Shown here piece after piece: positions 27,010 through 35,020 of a stretch of 64,000 nt of DNA (the stretch's first letter is position 1; each line of letters opens with the position of its first letter). The position numbers and the translations under genes are program-made. Origin of the DNA: Maribacter stanieri (GTDB lineage: Bacteria > Bacteroidota > Bacteroidia > Flavobacteriales > Flavobacteriaceae); assembly GCF_900112245.1 (NCBI RefSeq), contig NZ_FOYX01000001.1:1165856-1229855 (forward strand), read 5' to 3'. Under the pieces are notes generated by a model. That model worked only from the letters and a program-made list of their open reading frames with translations, had not been told where the DNA came from and searched no databases.

Positions 27010-27630
27010 CTATTTTCTATGTTTTTGTAATAAATAGTTCGCTAGGTTGGTCATTTTAAGACGTAGCTCTTCATGTTGCTCTTTGGTGCGATTGGTATTT
27101 GCGCTTTTAATTCCGTAATGCATTAAAAATGCTTGGTCATAATTTTCATTGTAAATGATTATTCTTCCATGAGCGGGTTGTTGGGCGATATAAGAATCTC
27201 CGGTTTCAGCTAACTCTATGTCCATCCCCATAATCTTTAACCCAGATTCTTTACGTTCCAAATAGCTGGCAATTTCTTTTTTGTTTTGTTTCTTTGAACT
27301 AGGTGTAGACCTCCATGAAATTCTTGAGTCACCATCTAAAGTATTTGTACCAAACCCTTTCAAGTCAAAAGAACATTTGTTTTCACCGATTTTGTCAAGC
27401 ATATCAAGGTTTGATTCCGGTACTTTGAGCACTTCGGCCAATTCAGCAATACTCATATCACAATCGTCATTATTATATAGAGAACTGTAATCGCCTGAAG
27501 TATTTGAACTACTTTCTACTTTTTCTGATAAAACCTGTTTAGAATCAGGTTCGCTTGTATCTTGTTTTTTAGGGGTATCGTTACAGGCTATCAAAAGTGA
27601 AATAAAAAAAAGCGCTAATGTGTGTCTCAT
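27010..27630 (-). CDS. Lipoprotein, unknown
   Basis: 206 aa from ATG at 27630, chosen because it gives a standard lipoprotein signal (MRHTLALFFISLLIAC-NDT); an ATG nine codons earlier would overlap the previous gene. The mature part has DCDMSIAELAEVLKVPESNLDMLD and a Gly/Ser strand region (CSFDLKGFGTNTLDGDSRISW). No family recognised. Second gene of the unit from 28459, 10 bp after the DUF4412 gene. Confidence 0.75.
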   Translation of the reverse strand: MRHTLALFFISLLIACNDTPKKQDTSEPDSKQVLSEKVESSSNTSGDYSSLYNNDDCDMSIAELAEVLKVPESNLDMLDKIGENKCSFDLKGFGTNTLDGDSRISWRSTPSSKKQNKKEIASYLERKESGLKIMGMDIELAETGDSYIAQQPAHGRIIIYNENYDQAFLMHYGIKSANTNRTKEQHEELRLKMTNLANYLLQKHRK

Positions 27631-27640
27631 GGTGAATGTT

Positions 27641-28459
27641 TTAAAATGGTTTTTCATAATCTAAAGTGTTAATGCTAAAGTCTTTCTCTATAAGTTGTGT
27701 ACAGATCATATGAACTGGTTTCGCATTTTTCTGTGAATAATCGATCATATCCATTTCAAGTACTAAACCGTCTATAATACTTAACCATGATGGGTCAATT
27801 CCCTTTTTTATGTTTTTAAATTTCTTTTTTCGTAAACTTGAATATGCGGTATTGAATGAAATATCTGCATCTTGTGTTATCCAAACAGTACCAGATAATT
27901 GTGGACCGGTAACTTGATATTCATCACACTCATATCCTAAAATATCTTTGGTTTGGCCTGTGTTCGATACTGAATAATCATCGCTATCCATGTCCAATTC
28001 AGGCGCATCTTCTAAATCTAATTGTACCGAATTTGTTGTTCGCTGTCCGCCCATGTTCATAAAGGTGTGTATAGCCTCATTGGGTAAATCCATTACGGTT
28101 ACGAATTCAGAAGCATCTTTCATATTAAAAGAGCTTCCTATATATTCATCATCATTGGTTAAATAGTAGGTGATGTCGGTCGTGCTTCCATCACTCTCAA
28201 TTTCCATTACATATTCGTGGCTAAATGAATAAAGCTCTAGCTTTTCGGCTTTTTTGTTTTTAAACATTCTACCTTTATTGTTAAAGACAGTGTCGAAAGA
28301 TTTTTCTGTTTCACGCTCTGTTTTTTCAGCTACTTTTCTCTCTATAGTTTGTGCTGCAGCTTCCTGTGCACGTTCTTTAAGTTTTTTAAAAAATTGTGCG
28401 TTAGCATTGGTAGTTATGCTGAATACAAACAAAATCGCTATTAGTTTACATGTTTTCAT
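27641..28459 (-). CDS. DUF4412 domain secreted protein
   Basis: 272 aa from ATG at 28459, chosen because it gives a clean signal peptide (MKTCKLIAILFVFSITTNANA-Q); 12 extra in-frame codons upstream are probably not translated and would overlap the promoter. Mature start FFKKLKERAQEAAAQTIERKVAEK is a basic amphipathic helix. The rest matches DUF4412-type proteins (HEYVMEIESDGSTTDITYYL, TKDILGYECDEYQVTGP). First gene of a six-gene minus-strand unit ending at 22013, 26 bases from the -10 box of class 1 promoter b. Confidence 0.83.
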   Translation of the reverse strand: MKTCKLIAILFVFSITTNANAQFFKKLKERAQEAAAQTIERKVAEKTERETEKSFDTVFNNKGRMFKNKKAEKLELYSFSHEYVMEIESDGSTTDITYYLTNDDEYIGSSFNMKDASEFVTVMDLPNEAIHTFMNMGGQRTTNSVQLDLEDAPELDMDSDDYSVSNTGQTKDILGYECDEYQVTGPQLSGTVWITQDADISFNTAYSSLRKKKFKNIKKGIDPSWLSIIDGLVLEMDMIDYSQKNAKPVHMICTQLIEKDFSINTLDYEKPF

Positions 28460-28485
28460 GATGTTCTTTTTTAGTCGTTTGTCTT

Positions 28486-28513
28486 TTAATGACACGATTT
28501 AAAAAAGGTTAAC
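28486..28513 (-). promoter_or_regulatory. Putative ECF-type promoter, class 1 (copy b)
   Basis: Minus strand GTTAACC (28513-28507), 15 bases, CATTAA (28491-28486), upstream of the DUF4412-OmpA operon. Overlaps nothing coding except the last bases before the 52-aa ORF stop. Confidence 0.65.
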
Positions 28514-28514
28514 A

Positions 28515-28673
28515 TCAATCTTTTTTTCGGAACGATATTTTTTTGATCACCTTACTGTCATGAAGGATCTTTAATATGTAAAGCCCTTCTTTTAAATGAT
28601 TAATATTCAAGTAAATCTGTTTTTCAGGTAAACTGTCAATTGAGCCTTTAAGACTATTATCGTCTTTCTTCAT
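28515..28673 (-). CDS. Small ORF (52 aa) resembling a type IX secretion C-terminal tail
   Basis: Encodes a 52-residue frame whose second half (QIYLNINHLKEGLYILKILH, then DSKVIKKISFRK) has the NLxxGxYxLKI pattern of T9SS type A sorting domains. No signal peptide, so it cannot be an exported protein by itself. It may be the last remnant of a decayed secreted protein or a small regulated ORF. The frame is open about 12 codons further upstream before a stop. It lies between the hybrid regulator and class 1 promoter b. Confidence 0.45.
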   Translation of the reverse strand: MKKDDNSLKGSIDSLPEKQIYLNINHLKEGLYILKILHDSKVIKKISFRKKD

Positions 28674-28755
28674 AGTCAGTTTGACTTTGCATTTTGAAAT
28701 ACACGAGTTTTATTAAATGTGAAATTAATACAGGTGTTTTTATGGTACTACATTG

Positions 28756-28797
28756 TATGTAACAATTACTATATAATATGTAACCAATTGGTAGGTA
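28756..28797 (-). promoter_or_regulatory. TATGTAAC direct repeat, copy 2
   Basis: TATGTAAC at 28756 and 28777 (21-base period) followed by TGGTAGGTA, next to the stop of the hybrid regulator gene and 83 bp upstream of the 52-aa ORF. Matches the site at 21753-21792. Confidence 0.55.
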
Positions 28798-28802
28798 GTC
28801 TG

Positions 28803-31706
28803 TTATTGTATTTTAGTGTTGTGCGAAGCAATATATTCTGAAGGAGTGCAATGATATACTTCTTTAAAGCATTTGCTGAAATATGCGTGATTATTGAAAC
28901 CAACGCTATAGCCGACTTCTGATATATTTATACCAGGTTTTTTTAGCATTTGTGTAGCTAGTTTTAAACGTTGAGAACGTATGAATTCTGTAGTGGAGAG
29001 ACCTGTAAGCGCTTTTAGTTTTCTGTGAAGTTGCATTCTGCTCATGTGAATTGCAGCACTAAAATCAGCTGCGTTAAAGGCGGGGTCTATGAGTTTGTTA
29101 TCAAGAATTTTTTGAAGTTTGCTCAAGAATTTTTCGTCTACAGACGATATCGCAATTTCTTTTGGTCTTAGAATTATTTCTTGACTGTACCTTGATTGCA
29201 ACTTTTTTCTAAGCGCTACCAAAGAAGCGGTTTTACGCTCTAGTATTTTTTGATTAAATGGTTTTGTAATATAATCATCTGCACCAAATTCTATACCCGT
29301 TAATTCGTTATCTTCACCAGCTTTTGCCGTTAAAAGTATAATGGGGATATGACTGGTACGTTCATCATTCTTTAAGGTTTTTGTTAGCTCTAGACCATCT
29401 TTTTTAGGCATCATCAAGTCTGAAATAATAATATCGGGTATTTTATTAAGTGCTATTTGAATACCTTCTTCACCATCAGATGCCTGTATAATATAGTACA
29501 TGTTTTTAAAGGTGTTATGAAGAAAAGTTCTTACATCTTTATTGTCTTCCACTATAAGTAAAATGGGCAAATCGTTCTTAGGTAAAATTTCTTCTTGAGT
29601 AGTTTTAGATTCAGTAATCGTGGTAACTTTTGAATGTCTAGGCTCAATACTTTTAATGACCTCTATATTTTTAAGCTTTTTCTTGTCGATACATAGAGAT
29701 ACATCGAAAAGCGTCCAGTTTAGTTTGTCGCTGCTAACGTTTATTTTACCACCATGTAGTTCAGTAAGTTCTTTTACTAGTGATAAACCAATACCAATAC
29801 CTTCGTTATGATCACTGGTCTGATAAAATCTATTGAAGATGGTTTTCATCTGTATAGTAGAAATGCCATTACCGGTGTTCTTTATTGTTATCTTTAAGTT
29901 ATTTTGAACGATCTTCGAACTAAGAAGAATGGTACCTCGCTCTGGCGTATATTTTATGGCATTACCCAATAAATTTATGACAATGTTCTCTACAGCATTA
30001 TGATCAAACCAACACAGTTTATCGGTATCTGAAATTTGAAGTTTAAAAGCTATATTCTTTTGCAAGGCAAGAAATGAAAAAGACTCGCTCCAAGCTGAAA
30101 TCAGTTGGGTGGCATACCCTTGTTGTATACGTAATTTTCTATTGCCGCTATCAATTTTAGATAATTCTAGTAGTTGATCTACTAAAGAAGATAGTCTTAC
30201 AGTACTTTTTTGAGCAATCTCTAAATGGTTTCTTTGATCATTGCTGAGTTTTGTATTGGTCAGTGCTTCTTGAATTGGTGCCGAGATTAAATTTAAAGGA
30301 GTTCTAAATTCATGAGATATATTCGTAAAGAAGTCGGTTTTTAAGGCGTCAACTTCTTGTAATTTGCGATTCACTTTTATTCTGTTACGATATAGAACAA
30401 ATACTAACAGCGCAACTAAAGAGGTAAAGGCTATGATCCCGAATAGAAAATTACGCTGTGCTTTTTGTAACATATCGGTCAGTTCGTACTGTGCTTTTAA
30501 AAGGGCTACTTCTTGTTGTTGCTGCTCCTTAAAACGTAATTGTTGATTTAATATAAAACCGTTGGCGTTTTCTTGCTGATTGAGATACTCGACTTGTTCG
30601 TCGTAAGCTAGTTTAGTTCGGTATGCGTTGGCATAATCCTTCACTAAATCATAATACTTAATTTCTACCCTATTTAGTTCTGTTTTAAAACCTAATCGAT
30701 CTGTAACATCAGGATGCAATCGGGCTTTTTCTAAATGAAACAAGGCTTCTTTTGGTTCATTGAGCGCTATAAAAAGCTCTGCCCAATGTAAGTGAACTAC
30801 TCCTGCTAAAGTAGAAGCTTGTGGTTTCTCTATTAAATAACTTACGTTGGTCAGGTATTTTTCCGTTTTGGCATACTCCTTTTTTTTAAAATGCATTTTG
30901 GCAAGTCCTATGGTTGCTACTACTATTGCTGTTGGATCACCAATATTGTTGCCCTGAGTTAATAGCTGTTCATATAATTGAATGGCTACATCAAAATTAT
31001 TCTCTTGAACGGCAAGTTTAACCAAAAGTCTATTGGCTTCATATTCACCAGGCGGATAATCTACTTCTTTAGATATGGCTATGCATTGCTCTATGTAGTT
31101 CTTTGCTAAATCATTATTTCCTTTGGCATCCAAATAAATTTCCGCCATATATCCTTTTACCCTTGCCAATAAAGAAGTTTGAATATTGTTGGTTGTGTAA
31201 AGGGAATCTATCTTTAAATAAAGATTCATTTTTTTGCTAAGATCTGGCTCTGCCGAAGCAAACATGCTGTATGCCGAAGCTATGCCTTCTAAGTAGTCTA
31301 CTTTTTTAGAAAGCGCAAGAATAACTTCATATCTCAAGAGACTCTTTTCCATTTCACCTTTAAAGTATTCATGGTTTGCCAACCAAATATTACTGTTTAT
31401 GGCTAAAGAGTCATTGCCTTGTAAACTACTAATATCATATGCCTTTTTATAATGATGTTCAGAAGAGTCTAATTGACTTACAAAGAAATAATATTGACCA
31501 AGGTCTTGGTGATAATAGTAAGATGGAAAAAATGAATTTGTTGCATCTTTTTCAATCTTTAATTTTTTAACATAGTGCAAAGCCGAATCCGGATTTTTGA
31601 AAATTAAATCTTTGAAGTTTTTATGATTGACTGTATAATTATTTGAATTTTGGCCATAGGAAACTAGAGAGCAGAAAAATATAAGTATAATTAGTAGTTT
31701 CCTCAT
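28803..31706 (-). CDS. Hybrid two-component regulator: TPR sensor, histidine kinase, receiver, AraC HTH
   Basis: 967 aa. Signal-like N-terminus (LLIILIFFCSLVSYG-Q), then TPR-like repeats to about 395 as a periplasmic sensor, a TM at about 421-440 (FLFGIIAFTSLVALLVFVLY), HisKA (NISHEFRTPLNLISAP), HATPase (NLLGNAIKYTPERGTILLSS, GIGIGLSLVKELTELHGG), receiver (IIISDLMMPKKDGLEL, TAKAGEDNE, ITKPF) and a C-terminal AraC-type HTH (FSAAIHMSRMQLHRKLKALTG, GYSVGFNNHAYFSKCFKEVYHCTPSEY). All on one chain, as in Bacteroidota HTCS, but with TPRs instead of beta-propellers. TATGTAAC repeats adjacent are candidate targets. Confidence 0.92.
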   Translation of the reverse strand: MRKLLIILIFFCSLVSYGQNSNNYTVNHKNFKDLIFKNPDSALHYVKKLKIEKDATNSFFPSYYYHQDLGQYYFFVSQLDSSEHHYKKAYDISSLQGNDSLAINSNIWLANHEYFKGEMEKSLLRYEVILALSKKVDYLEGIASAYSMFASAEPDLSKKMNLYLKIDSLYTTNNIQTSLLARVKGYMAEIYLDAKGNNDLAKNYIEQCIAISKEVDYPPGEYEANRLLVKLAVQENNFDVAIQLYEQLLTQGNNIGDPTAIVVATIGLAKMHFKKKEYAKTEKYLTNVSYLIEKPQASTLAGVVHLHWAELFIALNEPKEALFHLEKARLHPDVTDRLGFKTELNRVEIKYYDLVKDYANAYRTKLAYDEQVEYLNQQENANGFILNQQLRFKEQQQQEVALLKAQYELTDMLQKAQRNFLFGIIAFTSLVALLVFVLYRNRIKVNRKLQEVDALKTDFFTNISHEFRTPLNLISAPIQEALTNTKLSNDQRNHLEIAQKSTVRLSSLVDQLLELSKIDSGNRKLRIQQGYATQLISAWSESFSFLALQKNIAFKLQISDTDKLCWFDHNAVENIVINLLGNAIKYTPERGTILLSSKIVQNNLKITIKNTGNGISTIQMKTIFNRFYQTSDHNEGIGIGLSLVKELTELHGGKINVSSDKLNWTLFDVSLCIDKKKLKNIEVIKSIEPRHSKVTTITESKTTQEEILPKNDLPILLIVEDNKDVRTFLHNTFKNMYYIIQASDGEEGIQIALNKIPDIIISDLMMPKKDGLELTKTLKNDERTSHIPIILLTAKAGEDNELTGIEFGADDYITKPFNQKILERKTASLVALRKKLQSRYSQEIILRPKEIAISSVDEKFLSKLQKILDNKLIDPAFNAADFSAAIHMSRMQLHRKLKALTGLSTTEFIRSQRLKLATQMLKKPGINISEVGYSVGFNNHAYFSKCFKEVYHCTPSEYIASHNTKIQ

Positions 31707-31947
31707 ACTATGATGATTTGTACTAAATATAAGAATAGGATATAAAAGGAGAAGCCTAGAATTTATTTTTCGACCTTAAATTGACTTATGAAACAATTAG
31801 CGTATAAGCGAAATCAACTCTGTGGCATATAGCGGCATCAATTTGGTAACACATTCTTTACCTACAAATTACTTTATAGCTAGGTAAGAGCAATAGTTTT
31901 GTAGCGCCTTTTAGGAGGATACGTTCTTAGTTTGAGTTAGTTTGGTA

Positions 31948-31976
31948 AAGCCGATTTATTCAATCGGCTTTTTTAT
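31948..31976 (+). terminator. Orphan terminator hairpin
   Basis: Perfect 9-bp stem AAGCCGATT / AATCGGCTT, 5-base loop, T-run. The T-run favours the plus strand, but no gene precedes it there, hinting at a small RNA from about 31.8 kb. Confidence 0.7.
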
Positions 31977-32025
31977 TGCGATATAGTGAAGACCAATGTC
32001 TTTAAAACAACTAACCTGTGCAGAT

Positions 32026-32118
32026 TTAATTCTTGTTCTCACTAAAAAAGAACACCCATAAAAAGGCGACAATAAGACAAATAGCGAAAAACCCAAAGAG
32101 ATTAATGTAATTAGACAT
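32026..32118 (-). CDS. Possible 30-aa single-TM microprotein
   Basis: ATG to stop encodes MSNYINLFGFFAICLIVAFL followed by WVFFFSENKN: a single strongly hydrophobic helix with a short polar start and a charged end, the shape of small membrane proteins. No homologue recognised; could be chance in AT-rich DNA. The orphan hairpin downstream could also end this transcript. Confidence 0.35.
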   Translation of the reverse strand: MSNYINLFGFFAICLIVAFLWVFFFSENKN

Positions 32119-32299
32119 AAGTAGGAATTTTCGGCTAAACTATAAAAACTAACATGGGGAAAGGTCCATATCAAATTATTTTCGATGAACGGTACGCTGG
32201 CATAAGTTATGTTTAATTGCCTAGTAATCAGTCAGTATTAGGTATTAACAAGCTGAATATTAGTGATGTTTTCATATTTAATTCTTCGTAAAATGCAGA

Positions 32300-33037
32300 C
32301 TAAAGTCTTTTACTCCAAATTTCATACATGGGTTCTCCTTTACTGTTCTTACCCGTATGGTGCCAATCGTTACCCTTAAGTTTGTAATTGAATTCTAGCT
32401 CTGCACCAACTCTTGAGTTGTCTTTTGAGAAAAACTCAATTTGTTCTTTATATATTTCATTTAGGGAACTGTAGCTGCCGCCTCCGGTTCCAGAGAATTT
32501 AAAATATTCTGTATCGTAAGCAATCCATTGAAATGTATTGTCCATTAAAAACTTTAAAGTTTTTCTTGAACTTTCTTCACCTCTTCTGTCTTGTCCAGTA
32601 TCTGGTCCTCTAGTAGCAAATAACCATGTTCCATCTAAATCTTGAGTACTTGGAAATTGAGGTTTAAGGGCAAATTTTTTGAACCAATTCATTTTAAGTA
32701 TTTTACCAACCATTTCAATAGGTATAGAAAGTTTTTGAATTTTGTCTTCACTGTAATTAGAATTGAATTCTAAAAGTACTACCAAAAGACTGTGCGCTGA
32801 AGTCTCTTCTATTTGTATAAATCCTCCTAAAGTTCTAATGAAATTTGCGGGTTCAATTTCATACTCGTTATAGATGAAATAATCCTCATTTATTTTTACT
32901 TGATGCACTCTTTTAGAACCATTAATTTCTAGGGTATCTGCATAAATTCCAGTTGGAATTTGGCTGTTAGCGACAAAACTTACAGCAAAAAAGAAGAATG
33001 CAATTATGAAATGACTTTTTATATTGAAATTATTCAT
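32300..33037 (-). CDS. Secreted protein, lipocalin-like C-terminal half, unknown
   Basis: 245 aa with a signal peptide (FIIAFFFFAVSFVANSQ). The mature N-terminal half is beta-rich (RVHQVKINEDYFIYNEYEIEPANF); the second half begins DLDGTWLFATRGP and continues with strands (RKTLKFLMDNTFQWIAYDTEY) as in DUF/lipocalin-like proteins of the phylum. Single gene. No ligand or catalytic residues assigned. Confidence 0.7.
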   Translation of the reverse strand: MNNFNIKSHFIIAFFFFAVSFVANSQIPTGIYADTLEINGSKRVHQVKINEDYFIYNEYEIEPANFIRTLGGFIQIEETSAHSLLVVLLEFNSNYSEDKIQKLSIPIEMVGKILKMNWFKKFALKPQFPSTQDLDGTWLFATRGPDTGQDRRGEESSRKTLKFLMDNTFQWIAYDTEYFKFSGTGGGSYSSLNEIYKEQIEFFSKDNSRVGAELEFNYKLKGNDWHHTGKNSKGEPMYEIWSKRL

Positions 33038-33514
33038 TTTATTAATTTTGGAAATTTATTTTTAATAATCTAAAAATAAAACAGTTATGCTTTATTTTAT
33101 AGTTTTTTTTAAACAATAATTTAAAATTTCACCATAGGTCGTAAAAAAAATAAAAACCCTTGTTTTTTCAATTTTTTTGATTTCATTTGTCCTGTCCTAA
33201 TACACTACTTAGTGCGTTAGGGATTTCAAGCTTTTAGCTGAACATTATGTATCGTTATTCTATGTTCGGGTTTGAGGGAAATTGGAAGTTTTTCCCACAA
33301 ATGGCTTATAAGATAGGTTGCCGATTAGTAAAGCACACTTCCATTACTTATTCTACAATCATGCAAAGTCAGCATGATTACTTCTTTATTCCTACCACAC
33401 AGATGCAAATCTTGGTGTGATCCTTTGCTTAAGATGGTTACGTTTTCTTAACTTTAAGTCTTTAGGCTTGTTACTATATTTAACAAATATCAAATTTCAT
33501 TATAATTCAATTTC
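33038..33514 (+). other. Long leader upstream of the polyamine operon
   Basis: 477 bp with no convincing frame. Its last 160 bp hold two consecutive hairpins (33358-33378 and 33396-33419) ahead of the arginine decarboxylase start, suggesting a structured 5' leader. The T-rich stretch at 33070-33200 shows nothing recognisable. Confidence 0.45.
33358..33419 (+). promoter_or_regulatory. Tandem hairpins in the arginine decarboxylase leader
   Basis: Hairpin 1: ATCATGC / GCATGAT, 7 bp, 7-base loop. Hairpin 2: CACAC plus AGAT paired with ATCT and GTGTG across a 2-base bulge. Not followed by a T-run, so not a simple terminator. Could be a regulatory RNA element sensing arginine or polyamines, or chance pairing. 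Confidence 0.4.
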
Positions 33515-34927
33515 ATGAATACCAAATACATTGATCTAATTGATCAAACTTATTATTTTCCCCAAGAAGAGTTTAATTTAGATGGTGAGCACTTACAATT
33601 TCACGGCATACCATTAAATGAATTAGTTAAGGAATACGGGAGTCCTTTAAAATTCACGTACCTGCCAAAAATTTCTGATAATATACTTAGGGCTAAAAAT
33701 TGGTTTGCAAACGCTATAGAAAAAAACAACTATAAGGGTAAATACCATTATTGTTATTGTACAAAAAGTTCTCATTTTCAGCATGTAATGCATGAGGCTT
33801 TAAAAAACAATATACATATGGAAACCTCCTCTGCTTTCGATATTAATATTATTGAGAAGCTTAAAGCAGATGGCAAACTAACAGATGAAACATATGTCAT
33901 CTGTAACGGATTTAAACGCGAAAAGTACATTGACAACATTGCTAGATTAATTAATAATGGTCACCAAAATTGTGTTCCTATTATTGATAATTACGAAGAA
34001 ATAGATTTGCTGTCAGAGGTTATAAATGACACTTTTAAAGTAGGTATCCGTATTGCATCTGAGGAGGAGCCTAAATTCGAGTTCTATACGTCTCGTTTAG
34101 GTATTGGCTACAAGAACATTGTACCTTTTTATGAAAATCAAATAAAGGATAATGATAAGGTTGAGCTTAAAATGCTTCACTTTTTTATTAATACCGGTAT
34201 ACGTGATAATGCGTATTACTGGAACGAGCTTGTAAAGTGTTTAAAAGTATATGTTCGTTTAAAGAAAATCTGTCCTTCTCTAGATAGTTTAAATATTGGT
34301 GGAGGTTTTCCTATTAAAAATTCATTGGCTTTTGAATATGATTATCAATACATGATCAATGAAATTTTAAACCAAATCAATATTACGTGTTCAGAAGCAG
34401 ATGTGCCTGTTCCTCATATTTTTACAGAATTTGGAAGCTTTACTGTAGGTGAAAGTGGTGGTGCCATTTATGAAATCTTATACCAAAAACAACAGAACGA
34501 TCGTGAAAAATGGAATATGATAGATTCTTCTTTCATAACCACGTTGCCAGATACTTGGGCGATTAATAAAAGATTTATCATGTTGCCAATTAACCGTTGG
34601 AACGATGAGTACGAAAGGGTGTTGTTGGGCGGACTTACTTGTGATAGTGATGATTACTACAATAGCGAACAAAACATGAACGCCATTTATTTACCCAAAT
34701 ATAAAAGAGAGAAGCCATTGTACATTGGGTTTTTTAATACTGGTGCATATCAAGAATCAATTGGTGGTTATGGAGGGCTGCAACACTGTTTAATTCCGCA
34801 ACCAAAACATATTTTGATTGATAAAGATGAAAACGGTAACTTCACTTACAAACTTTTTAGAGCCCAACAAAAGGCAGAAGATCTATTGGGTATTTTAGGT
34901 TATGATGTTGAAGGAGGGACTGAATAA
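33515..34927 (+). CDS. speA: Biosynthetic arginine decarboxylase (PLP fold III)
   Basis: 470 aa. Converts arginine to agmatine. Fold type III PLP decarboxylase: YHYCYCTKSSH with PLP Lys84, METSSAFDI, SLNIGGGFP phosphate-binding loop, FTEFGSFTVGES, GGLTCDSDD carrying the C-terminal Cys-Asp active-site pair from the partner subunit. It belongs to the short group, since enterobacterial SpeA is about 630-660 aa. First gene of a polyamine operon with agmatinase 93 bp downstream, which supports arginine rather than diaminopimelate or ornithine as substrate. Confidence 0.88.
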   Translation: MNTKYIDLIDQTYYFPQEEFNLDGEHLQFHGIPLNELVKEYGSPLKFTYLPKISDNILRAKNWFANAIEKNNYKGKYHYCYCTKSSHFQHVMHEALKNNIHMETSSAFDINIIEKLKADGKLTDETYVICNGFKREKYIDNIARLINNGHQNCVPIIDNYEEIDLLSEVINDTFKVGIRIASEEEPKFEFYTSRLGIGYKNIVPFYENQIKDNDKVELKMLHFFINTGIRDNAYYWNELVKCLKVYVRLKKICPSLDSLNIGGGFPIKNSLAFEYDYQYMINEILNQINITCSEADVPVPHIFTEFGSFTVGESGGAIYEILYQKQQNDREKWNMIDSSFITTLPDTWAINKRFIMLPINRWNDEYERVLLGGLTCDSDDYYNSEQNMNAIYLPKYKREKPLYIGFFNTGAYQESIGGYGGLQHCLIPQPKHILIDKDENGNFTYKLFRAQQKAEDLLGILGYDVEGGTE

Positions 34928-35020
34928 AATTAGTTTGGCGGCAAAGGCCGATGAACATAGAATTACGTATATAAAATTAAATAGATTACTAAAAAACCAC
35001 TTAACAATAGCTAAAATATC

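Larger units (their letters stand above)
31707..32299. other. 593-bp gap with an orphan terminator and a 30-codon ORF
   Basis: Contains a plus-strand terminator at 31948-31976 with no plus-strand gene ahead of it, and a 30-codon minus-strand membrane ORF at 32026-32118. An inverted pair TTACCTA/TAGGTAA lies around 31860-31890. Longer frames here read as non-coding. Confidence 0.5.

Noticed and set aside
31841-31890. TTGGTAACAC and TAGGTAA elements upstream of the hybrid regulator as a third TATGTAAC site
   Set aside because: No TATGTAAC pair and no 21-base period; similarity is limited to a few bases.
31956-32174. 72-codon minus-strand frame in the 31.7-32.3 kb gap
   Set aside because: No recognisable fold; it runs through the hairpin region and a shorter internal frame in another phase has a better membrane-protein shape.
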